Both the position numbers and the translations under genes were made by a program. The notes under the pieces were generated by a model. The model was not told where the DNA came from, did not search any database, and saw nothing but the letters and a program-made list of their open reading frames with translations. Positions 1 through 10,702 of a DNA stretch of 64,000 nt are shown one piece after another; position 1 is the first letter of the stretch; each line of letters opens with the position of its first letter. Origin of the DNA: Clytia hemisphaerica. Lineage: Eukaryota; Cnidaria; Hydrozoa; Leptothecata; Clytiidae. The stretch covers positions 29,970 to 93,969 of the forward strand of contig CACVBU010000682.1 of assembly GCA_902728285.1 (NCBI GenBank), given 5' to 3'.

Positions 1-288
1 CACTTGTTCCTTGGGCGAATCCCTGTGGGTGGTTTTCCATTCTTTTAAATTTCCATTTTAAGGGCGTGGTCATGAGTTTTTGGTTGAAATTGGTTACAAT
101 TTTACAATTGGGCCTTCGAATGATTTAAACACACTGAACCTAAGCATCTCCGAGTCTGTTTTCAAGTTTTTGTTTGCTTATAAAAAAACATGTATCCCTT
201 TACCCCTACACAATATTGCACTCCCTGTCTTATGATAACCTTTTTTTGCTTTTTGAATTGAAAACCGCCCTTTCGATACAGCTAAACT

Positions 289-472
289 ACCGAGTTTATG
301 TATTTGCACTTTTGAGGACGGTAGAGTGACTGAAGCGATTTGGAAAAACCCGCAATTCCGCCCCGCAATATCGAGGACGGTAAAAATGCTGATTTACCGT
401 CGTCCTCAGGATCTAGTCAAATTAGAACCTTACCGTCTCCGTCGCTGAAAAACACACATACATAAACTCGCT
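289..472. mobile_element. MITE family A, copy 1
   Basis: About 180 bp with inverted ends (CGAGTTTATG at 291-300 and CATAAACTCG at 461-470). The interior carries paired TGAGGACGG/CCGTCCTC motifs. Related copies lie at 36721-36900 and 38582-38749, in the opposite orientation. It is non-coding and looks like a short non-autonomous DNA transposon. Confidence 0.7.
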
Positions 473-810
473 ATTTTCGGGCGGCAGGGTGGCGGCTAGC
501 ATATATCCCGCATGGTATACCCGCAGTCATTAGATTACACCGTGTTATGGTCTGTAAATTATACAATTTCACAAAATGTAAACAACTACCACAACAACAA
601 GATCAGATGGGGGATTGGCAGAGATCACGATTTCGCCAGTTGGACAAAAATTGTTTGTATTTCTCTTTCTCAGACATCATCTTTCATTATAGTTTTGTGA
701 GTATATAGTTTTCTATAGTTTGTTTTGGACTGTAACAACTGCCACTGAATTACTCTCCTTAATTTCTGAAATAGACCTTAAATAATAAAAAATTATTTCA
801 AAGATAAAAA

Positions 811-1936
811 GGGTTGGCAAACGATATTATCCACCAGGCAGTTACATCAAAATGCCTCGAAAATGTTGATATGAAAATTGCGTAATCAGAGAACGTATGT
901 CTCGCTCATTATAAAAAGGCCGAGACAAACTTTCAATAATTGGATTGTAACATCGAGTTAAGTCTCTTTTGTTAAGTCACCAGGGGGTAAATAAAACAGA
1001 CCTTGATACATTTATCGTTCGTTTCAACTTGACCATTCGTTTAAAACTCAGCGTCCCAAATATTTGGGGTAGGTAAAATATGTACAAAGAAATTCATACT
1101 TTTCCAACTTGGCAAATCTTTAAAAAAGAAGCGAACAATAAAATATAATTACCCTTTCCAAATAAACCTCTTCGGTGGCGAGCGTAGTCTACTCTGACGT
1201 AATTGTAAAATTTATGTGATGGGAGTTTGACATAGTAATGTAATGTTGTTTGGGGAATTATGAAGTTCTCTGGAATTTCGATTGCATTTATTCAGGTTGA
1301 TTTTTTATGACTTCTAATGGTACTTTTTCTAACGAGTTTGATTACTCTGTTCTCACACTTATGTCTCTTTTTTTCGCGTCCTTTTCCGTGATTACTTTTA
1401 TTTATATTTTTAAAGACAGGTAAGAAGGCATATTGATGTAACTGCCAGGATGCATCCTCGCTTATCCCCCCCCCATTTTCTAATTACTAATCTTCTATCC
1501 TGATTTTCAGACTTTCTCAAGTGTTTCCAACTGTTTACTAAGTCTTTTTCTGAAATTTGCCCGTACCGGTGAAAAGGTCTCCAACCTCGGCTGGAACCAC
1601 CAAATGCAAGTAACCTTGGTGTTCACAAACCCCATACCCAGCCAACCGCTTGCTGCGCCAACGAGACACGACAGAAAGCTGTCATTCACAAATAGTTGTA
1701 TATAGCGTGCAATTTACAGACCTTAATCAAGAAAGCTCCCAACCCTACCAGTTCGGTGCCCCTACAAGGGATCTTAGCATCAGAAGTACGAATGCCCCTA
1801 AGAAGGCCTTCAGCCTTATAATATTGTGACTTTCAAGCTCCAACCCTAATCCTAACTATTAATAATCGAACCCCTGTCTAAGTCTGCAGATTGAAAAATT
1901 TCACTTGCATCCTGGTGGATGATATCGTTTGCCTAC
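811..1936. repeat. Region bounded by a 27-bp inverted repeat
   Basis: The sequence at 811-838 reappears inverted at 1911-1936 with about two mismatches (core CCTGGTGGAT..ATATCGTTTGCC). A further partial inverted match of 831-857 lies near 1432-1458. This could be a degraded non-autonomous transposon of about 1.1 kb. No coding capacity or clear target duplication was seen. Confidence 0.45.
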
Positions 1937-2125
1937 CGATAAAAAGCGTTTAACCAGGGACCTTGCTGTAGATTGAAGTGCAGTTTTAGAAACTATACAC
2001 GTGCTCTAATTTTTGTATAAGGTACTACAAAGGGATTAAGTATGTAAAATTTTTATTAAGAAAAAAGTAGGGTTTTTAGCCATTTCATTGTGCAAAAAAC
2101 TTTGTTTGCCAAGGCTAAGGAGGGG

Positions 2126-3652
2126 GGAGCCTTCCAAACTCAGACTCATTGCCACGGCACAGAAAGCATCAAATGGACGTTTTAATTTCGAACTCCTATC
2201 CCCTTCAAATAACGTTGGTCGTGGCAATCAAACTTGATCTCAAAATATTCAACCCTTTTCCCATCGCTCGCTGTGGGCCGCGCAGGCCGTCAAGCAAAGA
2301 GAACCTGAGGCATTAATAAACATTGGGCTGTTTGTTATGGTTTTCAAAACAGCCTTTCCATCCGCCATATTGAACTGTATACAAAAATGGTGGTGGCCGA
2401 ATTGTTGTGGTGAAATTCCCTAGAAAGTATGCAAAACATATGCAAAAAGAAAGTATTAATATAAAACTTACATGCATAATTCTGTAATTGGCATTATATT
2501 AAGGTGTAATCTTGGTGAAGAAAGATTAAATTTGCTTCTTTTGAAAACTAGAAATACTGTAATCAAATTTGCTCAACTCTTAGAACAAGCACTTCAAAAA
2601 ACCATAACATTAGACATAAACTCAAGCTGAAAAAATCATCCACAAAGGTACAAAAATAATCCTTATTTGGCTGACGGCAAATTATTCTCCTGGGAATAGT
2701 TAACCACCAAACGATCAAATCAAAGCATTGATCTGAACCGGCTGAATGTGTGACGTCATACATAATTACTGCTTTCAGTTTGCGTGTTTTGAAAGTTTAA
2801 TGTGTGTACTCCGTCTTGGTGGAATTTTTTAATGGCATGTAAACAGAATATCATAGCTGTCAACTCTCCCGCATTGGGCGGGAGACTCCCGCATGCCAAC
2901 GCTTTCTCCCGCGGAAAAAAAATTCAGCCAAATCTCCCGCATTTTCAGGATTTTCTCCCGCATCTCCCGCATTTCCAAAAAGTTTCTGATTTCTTGAAAA
3001 AAATTCAGAATTTGAAAGAGCGGAATGGCAAAATTTCCTGAATTTGGAAAATTGAGACGTAAAATTTCCCGATTTCCCCTATTTCCGGAAAAAAAATTCT
3101 GATAAAATCGGATTTCGCAGGAAAATTACCTCGATTTCCTGATTTTTCGATTCGGAAAAATTGGATTATCGAGAAAATTTTTCCAACTTGGAGCTCTCCC
3201 GCATTTTTGCAAGGCAAAGTTGACAGCTATGAATATATGCAATGTCTTTAAGAACAAATTTCTAAAAGGCTTTTGTTGTTCTGTAAATATTTTTTTTGGG
3301 ACTAAGAAATTCCATCTTTTATTGTTCTAATGATTATAATATCTCTTTATAAGACTATAAGATGCTTTGTTGTCTTTTTAATCTTTGTGTAAACTTGCAT
3401 ATGTTTTGCATATTTTCCAACTAAATCCAACCCCGGCTTTTTCATTGCTCTATTTTTGCATACAATTCAAGATGGCGGATGGTAAGGCAATAAGGTCTAT
3501 TAACATCTGGCATGGAATGAACTTCTCTAAACTTGATTTTTCTGCTGATAATTTCTTTGCCACGAAAGAATGTCAACAAATTATACCCCTACCCCCTAAA
3601 CAAACATCCATTTGACGTTTTCCGTGATAAGTTTGAGTTTGGAAGGCTTCCC
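2126..3652. mobile_element. Long-armed inverted-repeat (foldback) element
   Basis: The left arm, about 2126-2480, and the right arm, about 3390-3652, are diverged inverted copies. Shared landmarks are GGAAGGCT at the outer end, CATTTGA(T/C)G, CAA(T/G)ATGGCGGATGG and GCATATGTTTTGCATA. The arms surround a spacer that holds a second, nested MITE at 2851-3232. No transposase remains, so this looks like a non-autonomous or decayed DNA transposon. Confidence 0.6.
2851..3232. mobile_element. MITE with TCATAGCTGTCAACT ends, nested
   Basis: The terminal inverted repeats read TCATAGCTGTCAACT at the left and its complement at the right, with further CTCCCGCAT repeats inside each end. The flanks read ATA on both sides, a possible 3-bp target duplication. 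The interior has many TCTCCCGCATT and TTTCC(C/T)GA motifs. It sits in the spacer of the larger inverted-repeat element, so it inserted later. Confidence 0.65.
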
Positions 3653-3712
3653 TAATTCTATCCAGGGGGTCGTAATCCATAAAACCAGATGGTGTCAATC
3701 TAACAAGTTCGA

Positions 3713-4876
3713 ATAAAAATCACAATTGATCCAATCTAATGTAATCGAATACGATCAAGTGAATGCAATTCGATTTTCAAACGCAATCTAATCTCAATCG
3801 AACAGCCGATTCCTGGGTAATATTCAATTGTGTTCGATTGTGTTTGAATAACGTTTGATTGATTGTCAATTACATTCAATTGATTGTCAATTATGTTCGA
3901 TTGTGCTTTGTTTACCTTAATTCCATTAATTTGCCTTTAATTTTCGCGCAATTCGTAGATTAGGATATTCGCGCACCCTTTAATTTTTGCACATTTTGCA
4001 ATTTCTGGGATATTTTCTCAATGTATTTGACGATGATTGTAGGTGAAGACGGCAAAAAATGTGTGAAATTAGGAGTTTTGCTCCTTTTAAGTGTGTATTT
4101 AAGCTAGATTTTACATCCCAGAGGCATATTTAACATGAATCGAGGTCCTATCTTATTAAAAGAGCCCTAAGTTAGGATTTTCACACGTTCATAACAATTA
4201 CTAATTCGCACACCCTATTTTTGCGCACATATTCTCTGGAAAAATAAAAGGTGCGCAAAAGTTAATGGAATTAAGGTATGTATGACACAGGTGTTTGTCA
4301 CAAGCAAAAAATGGAAATTAGGAAGGCACAATTTCCACATTCAACATAACAAAAAAAATTCAAGATGGTAGACAGCGTGTGAAAAAAGGAGAAGCAAGAA
4401 AAAAAGTTGCCTTTGTTTGGGATAGCTTTCCTCTATCAAAAGGTGATTTCACATGGGATTTTCATGAGAGTAATCCTAAACTATCATAAACACAGATAAA
4501 TAAAAATATTATTGTGTACTTACATTTTAATATGAAAAACAATGCACATTCTAGAAGATACTTTTCAAGTCTTTTCCAGACATTTCGCATTTCGCAAAAT
4601 TAAAATAAAGATGGCAAAAGTGTGTTGATTCCTGTTTTTGCAGGTTTGTTATTTCACTTTTAAACAGCCGTGGCGAGCACATAAGCACCGCACGAGATTG
4701 ATGAAAGCAAGCAAATATAATTTAATCAATTAAAAATTATTGAATACAATCAAACATAATCGAATCAATCGAACGGCAAATTCTGGGCAATATTCAATTA
4801 AGATTAAAAATGCATTCTACAATTGAATTGCAGTTATTTGATTGCGTTCGATTGTGTTTAATTGATAGATAATTAA
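3713..4876. repeat. Pair of related palindromic AT-rich repeats
   Basis: Two similar blocks, 3713-3912 and about 4706-4876, share a centre like CGAACnGC..ATTC(C)TGGG(T/C)AATATTCAATT flanked by AATCGAA and TTCGATT motifs. They lie in the same orientation about 1 kb apart. The first block directly adjoins the MITE at 3913-4278. They may be the ends of one older element or two copies of a small palindromic MITE. Confidence 0.45.
3913..4278. mobile_element. 366-bp MITE with TACCTTAATTCCATTAA ends
   Basis: Seventeen-base terminal inverted repeats (TACCTTAATTCCATTAA) are seen at 3913-3929 and inverted at 4262-4278. Subterminal motifs with GCGCA/TGCGC also mirror each other. The TA at each tip is compatible with a Tc1/mariner-type target. 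There is no coding capacity. Confidence 0.65.
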
Positions 4877-4894
4877 GGTCAAAAAAATTGTGGG

Positions 4895-5055
4895 TATTGA
4901 TTATCCATCAATTAATATAGATGATTATCAATTAATTATATATCAATTACCTAACTATCAATTAGCTATAACTATCTATTAGCTATTGATTTAGTATCAA
5001 TTCCAATAATATAAGTATTGATTAAGTGTCGGTTACAATAATTATACCAATTAGT
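4895..5055. repeat. Low-complexity ATCAATTA-type repeat
   Basis: Degenerate repeats of ATTGAT/ATCAATTA/CTATCAATTAG fill this stretch. A similar tract lies at about 6762-6870, after the 539-bp transposon. No gene was seen. Confidence 0.5.
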
Positions 5056-6215
5056 CATTATATCATGAAAGATTTGATTATTTGCAACTACAGATCTTTT
5101 GTTTCTATCGATGGTGGTCGGGATAAAAAATCCAAAATGAGTAATCGGCCGTCAGACATAGAAGTCATCATTTAAGTTCTTCCGACAGAACTAGAGACCG
5201 GCTGGCTTTCAAGACCAGTCAGCCACGGCAAGTGTTCATACTCATTTCAGAACGTTTTGGAGTAAGAAAACGGAGCAGTTCTGTTCTGATAAAAATAGTG
5301 GAGCGAAACCATTTTGATCTGTTTTGCTTTGTAACATCTTTTGACATTTCGGAATTTGTTTCATTTCAAAACAAAACAGAATCAGGGATATCTTATAGCG
5401 GAGCTGGATAACGCACATTTAAAAAAGCCTTGTTCTATCTCTGTCCCTGACATTAAAATTTGATACGAAATTTAACTTTTTTAATTACAAACTCGTGAAA
5501 TTTGGATTTCCTCTTACGTCTTAGCCAATGATTCTGCTGCTGCATTTATCGTTCACGATTAAAAACTTTTAATTATCAAGAGGGTCTGTAAAACATTGAT
5601 GAATGACAATTTAAAAAAATGAAAAACATTGTTTTTATTAGTAAAGTTATAAGAAGTTTCTTCTCTAAGATTATAAATAGTACTTTTTCATTTGAAATAC
5701 TGCGCTACACCACAGGGTGCCTCACTTTCTAACTGATATTTTCAGATAGCAAGTCGGTATGTCTGATTATGGAAAAAATTTCAAGTCAATTGAAACATTA
5801 TTTGTCAAAGTATTTACATCCGAAATTTTTAAAGAGAAATCATGAAAGCTTCTCAAATTCATAACACACGCTGATAAAAAATAGATTTCATTTACAAGGA
5901 AGCTTTTGGGGTATCTTCTACAAATATTATTTTGATGAAAAGCGGGAACATCATAGCAAAATAATTATGTTCAAACGTACTGCATAAATAATTTGTCTGC
6001 TTCATTTTTCTTATAAAAACAGAACACTCAAGGGGACAGAGATGGATTTCTATCATCAACAGTTTACAATAGAAAAGACAAAGAAGAAATCCGCTAAGGA
6101 ATTCTCGTCCTTCATCCAGCTCTGCTATAACATATCCCTGACAGAATGTAGCATGTGAACGTTGTCTAAGTCCCACGAGCAGATTTTGGCATCTGAATTT
6201 GTATAGATACATAAT

Positions 6216-6754
6216 CAGGGGGGGTGAAGCAGTTAGTACAAGACATCATGCCGGTTAGTACCGTGGTGGTGTGCCATATGAATTGGATAAAATCACTTAG
6301 TACTCAGATGTACTAACTGCAAAAAAGGGTGGTCCCCTGCTAAAAATTTGCCAAATTTTGGTACTAATTGTGTAAAAAATAGGATTTTGTGAGAAAATTA
6401 AAAAAAAAAGACCATATTTTACCATAAAAATTTTTTTGGGAAGTAGATTTTTTTTTCAAATTTTCGAAATTTTTTTTTTAAATCTTAAAAAAAATTTGCT
6501 GGTTGCAATAGAAATTTGATTTTCTAAAATGTTGTTTTTTCCTATTGAAAGCTATGGATATTGAATCATTTTTAAGATATTAAATTTGATTTTATTTGAT
6601 TTTATTGAATTTATGAAGGTCAAAAGCCTTTTTCAAGGCTAAATTCAGTTAGTACAAACTGTACTAAGTGTACCAAGGTGGTGGTGTTACTAACTTCTTC
6701 CGAGAAAGCAGTTAGTAGGCATGATGTCTTGTACTAACTGCTTCACCCCCCCTG
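6216..6754. mobile_element. 539-bp hAT-like MITE with 37-bp perfect TIRs
   Basis: The ends are a 37-bp inverted repeat starting CAGGGGGGGTGAAGCAG, with no mismatch that I can see. The element is flanked by a direct duplication ACATAAT at 6209-6215 and 6755-6761. CAGGG termini suggest the hAT superfamily, which usually makes 8-bp duplications; here seven bases match. The interior is AT-rich, non-coding and carries several more GTACTAA motifs. Perfect ends suggest a young insertion. Confidence 0.85.
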
Positions 6755-8153
6755 ACATAATCGATACTTAATTGATAGGATAAAGTAATTGATAAATAAT
6801 TTGATACTCAATTGATAAAAAATCAATAATCAGCGATCATGTAAAAATTGTTACTATCTATCGATTACTTATTGGTTGCGCCGCAAATCTTCTAAAGTGA
6901 TTCATGAAAAAATTAACCAGCTCTTTTTAATGAAATTAACATTCTCAAAAACTAGGAAAAATTTGATAGAGATGAAAAAATTTGAACCAAAACGACCTTA
7001 AAAAGTAATTTTAAGAGCAACTTCCCAAAAAAAAGATCTATCAGGGAGAAGACATCCACCTAGATCCACGCGCCATTGGATAGGCTATTTCCCGGGAATT
7101 TTGCCGGACCTCAAACAAAAGACCCATTTACACGTGAGATATTATTTTTACTTTAGCGTATGATCAAGGCCTAACAAATTGAAGCGCCTGTTTTGGGAAT
7201 TGAATGACAAAATTTGGTTGGCTGATTCTAGCACGTTTTAGCAATTGGTCAGTTTGTTTCAAATTCATTGTTTCAAATACATCTTGTAGATGACTGATGT
7301 TGTTTTTTCTGAAAGCTTGATTTCCTAGTGTTACTAACTACTTGTCAGTGTCTGAACCCCAGCACCAAGTGGTTACCGTAAATCAGTCTAATGTGGATCA
7401 TTCATCTAATCACAAGTATTGTATTGTAAAATTATGTATATGAAGAATCTCTAAAATGCTGAGGACAGGAAAACAAAATTCAAAATGGATCTTTTGCTAG
7501 GCACAATCTCATGTTGAATAGTTAAAAAAACTCCAGTATCAAAACAAAGATGAGAAAACTTTTAACAAATTAACAAAAATATTCATGTCATTCACATCAA
7601 AATAAAAAAGCTTTTAAAGTCCATTTTTTGGAAAATTGAGTTATTATTATAACGAAACAAAGTTCTATGAGCACGAGGGCCTCTGGAACTGACCGTGATT
7701 ATTCGTATTTTACAATTGCCTTGTGTCGAATCTTTTCAAATGTTTACTCCATGCAGTGTTGAGTCTTTCTTTGAAGACTTTGACTGTCTTTGCCTCAGTG
7801 ACATCTTTTGGCAATTTATTCCAGGTTGTTATAGTTTGGTAAAAGAAGGAATTCGTTTGTACACGGAATCATCTCAAAGTTGTGTCTTCTGTTTGGTCGC
7901 GTTCGACCATGTTATGACCATACCGATGCTTTATACCCCATTTTTTATCGATTTTTTGGCTTAAATCCATAAGAAAACAACCTAAAGTGACCTAATTTTA
8001 AGCTTTTAGAAAAATAAGAATTCACATCAGTTTTAAGAAAGCCTTTAGTCCAGAGTGGAAACAAATTTTTAACACAAAAATATTTCAAATGTTAATGGTT
8101 TTTCAGAAGTAAGAAAAAATAATTTAGTAATAATTTATTAATAGTAATAATTA

Positions 8154-8540
8154 GGCGTAGTGGTATGGTGGTCATCATCCTTGACTCCCGCCTGGGAGGC
8201 CCAAGATTGATACCCACCATGTCTCTACGATTCACTTGGCAAGTGAATTTACCTTCGCCCGGGGCAACCCATGCCATGTGAGGGTAATTGGGTACCATTA
8301 CTCTGATACTAGAGTGTGGGTAGATTAGTCAGACATTGTGACGTGCCGTGGCACTCATAAGGTTCGGCCTCGCGTGAGCATTGCTCTCCCAGTGTCGTTT
8401 GAGTGTCATGGTATACGCCATGACTTGGCAGCTCGCGTCTGTCAAGTTGCAGTGTCTGTCAGTGCCGTGATTCCTACTCCTTCGTGGGTAGGACCCATCC
8501 CGATTGCATTCGGAGGGCTCATATCTATCTATCTAATAAG
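8154..8540 (+). mobile_element. tRNA-derived SINE, copy 1
   Basis: The head GGCGTAGTGGTATGGTGGTC resembles a tRNA A-box region, followed by a worn B box. The body shares TTGGCAAGTGAAT, ACCTT(C/G)G and CCCAT(G/A)CCATGTGAGGG with the copy at 45975-46323. The tail ends in a short TATC run. It is a degraded non-coding retroposon; the open frames in it are chance. Confidence 0.75.
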
Positions 8541-9136
8541 TCGATTTTCTCAAAACAACAAAAATGGACTTGGACTTTTATTTTAATGCAACGATTTGTC
8601 AATCGGCTGCAGCTGAATAAAGTCCTAGAAATGATTTGAAATGAAAAATAAACAAACCTTGAACTTATATATTTGGATTCTTGAAAGGTTCGAGGTTTGT
8701 TTACTATCTATTTCAAATCATTGCTTAGACATAAATAACTACATCGCTGAATAATTGAATAATTTACCTGAAGTGATGGTTACATTTCAAAATAAAAAAA
8801 TTTCTGAACCAAACTAAAGGCAATGTCTGCCAAATAAACATTTCCCTTATATTATCTTCTGAAATATGTTTTTAGTGATTTATAATACTAGTTTATAGTG
8901 GTTTATATAATTTCAGGGAGCCCTTATATTCAATGAACTTTAATTAACTTTGATATGATGGCATCATATATGATTGTTTTTGTGTGTTAATTTGAAGTTT
9001 TAAGCCTAAATCCCTGTTTTATTAATCTGATATGAATCCTTTTGTTTGACAAGGAAAATAGAATTGAAAGATTAATCATAAAGTTTTTATACAATTTTTG
9101 ATGATGATGATGATGCCATTGTTTTGCAATCTTTAG

Positions 9137-9963
9137 ATGGTATCTGATGTCCTTTATTTGACAAAAAAATTAACTTTTTCTGCGGCACACCGTCTTCATT
9201 CCAAAGAATTATTAGATGCTGAGAATGAAAAATTTTATGGGAAATGCAATCGTGTACATGGACATAACTACACCGTAAAGGTAAAGGCCGATTTGAATTT
9301 TAAAGGAATCTTGGACATTCATTTTTAGTTATTTCTTGACAAGTTTTCAAAGCTACCTGATGCTTTATATTTTCCAAATGAATAATTATATTTTCACCAC
9401 GTTTGTCATTGTAACGTCATTTTCTCTCATTTGTTTATATTATTTGTACTAAGTGGTATTCTTTTCAGGACTTATAAACGTTTAAAGTAACTGTTTGTCA
9501 CTCTTTTGATCACCGCACTGTAACCTTCCCACTAATACCTCTTGTGACGTTCTTAATTTTTTCTTAAATAAAAAGTCTCTTATAATACTATGCATTTGAT
9601 GCATTTTTACTTATATGTAAAGTGGAAAAATAATGTATACGGTTATGTTAAAAGCTTGAAATATTTATGAATTGTGTATTTTAGGTCACATTGCGTGGAA
9701 AAGTTGATCCAAAGTTAGGTTATTTCATAAACGCCCATGAGCTCAAACAGTATATGATCACTGCAATTGACAATGTGTTAGACCATCGAAATATAGATGT
9801 AGACATTCCTTTTTTCCGCCAACATGTCAGTACTATGGAGAATTTGTCCATCTTTATTTGGCAAAGTATGAAAGATGTGATGAAGGAGCCTGATTTGCTT
9901 TATGAAGTCAAGATCAAAGAGACGGATAGCAGTACTGTGGTTTATAGAGGCGAACAGACCTGA
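9137..9963 (+). CDS. PTS: 6-pyruvoyl-tetrahydropterin synthase
   Basis: The exons are 9137-9280 and 9685-9963, joined in phase 0, giving about 140 residues (human PTS has 145). The enzyme converts 7,8-dihydroneopterin triphosphate to 6-pyruvoyl-tetrahydropterin in the cytosol, the second step of tetrahydrobiopterin synthesis. The zinc ligands are visible as His18 (AAHRL), His41 and His43 (HGHNY); the catalytic Cys37 (YGKCN) and the Asp81-His82 pair (LDHRN) are present, as is the substrate-binding Glu in KETDSS near the C-terminus. The open frame runs past the first exon until a stop at 9326, but GTAAAG at 9281 is the donor, because the next exon continues the family alignment exactly. The start codon follows CAATCTTTAG directly, so an upstream leader exon or trans-spliced leader is likely. 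The next gene begins 740 bp downstream on the same strand. Confidence 0.93.
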
Positions 9964-10702
9964 TCAATATTTCAAAAGTCGCATTGGTTAGAATTTGTAA
10001 TATATTATTAAATGAATTCTCTTTCTGAATCTCAAACCCTTTGAGACTGTTTTTAATCTGTAGAGATGTTAAGATTCATAAACGTTTATTAATTTCCAAG
10101 TCTTTCTCTACTGAATTAGTTATAACGTCTGAACGACAACAGTTTCAAAAGCATATTTAAAGGCAAAGCAATCTCTTTTCACGAATTTCAATCAATAGTC
10201 TGTTTTTATCATTATTTTGACAGACCACTGTTTGATTCATTTCTTTCTTGTAAATGCTCTCTCAATACACAGTGGGTACAGGAATTCTCCTTCTTTGTAA
10301 CTGTTACTGCTTTAATGAAAAAGCCAACATTTTTGATTGACGAAAACACAATCTCTCTTCAACTTGGCATCACCTGTAAGGAAACAGTATGAGTTTAATT
10401 CATTCGACTGGGATGTTGTCCCTTTGATTTAGAGTATTTATAGAGTAATATATATTTTTTTATTATCTGAACTTACGAGGAATATACTCTTTTCTAATGG
10501 TTAATTTTAAGGATTGCGATGTATATCTTAAAAAAATATTCAGGTACATACAAATACATTGGAAATTTTTTGTCGTTTTTTTGCTGTTTTATTTCGGGGT
10601 GGAGTTTTTCAAAGAAATTGTATCTATATTTCAGAGAAATGTTGATAAATAAATTTGTTTTGATCATTTCAGTGAATTAGAAAATATAAACAAAAAAGAA
10701 GG
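9964..10702. other. Intergenic, nothing distinctive
   Basis: AT-rich sequence between PTS and the coiled-coil gene. The only notable signal is the acceptor-like TTGATCATTTCAG ending about 31 bases before the next start codon. Confidence 0.6.

Larger units (their letters stand above)
1..9136. other. Gene-free, repeat-rich intergenic region
   Basis: No reading frame in this stretch looks like a protein; open frames are all under about 110 codons and match no family I recognise. The DNA is AT-rich and holds several transposon-like inverted repeats and a SINE, listed separately. From about 8541 to 9136 I see only unremarkable AT-rich sequence leading into the PTS gene. Confidence 0.7.
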
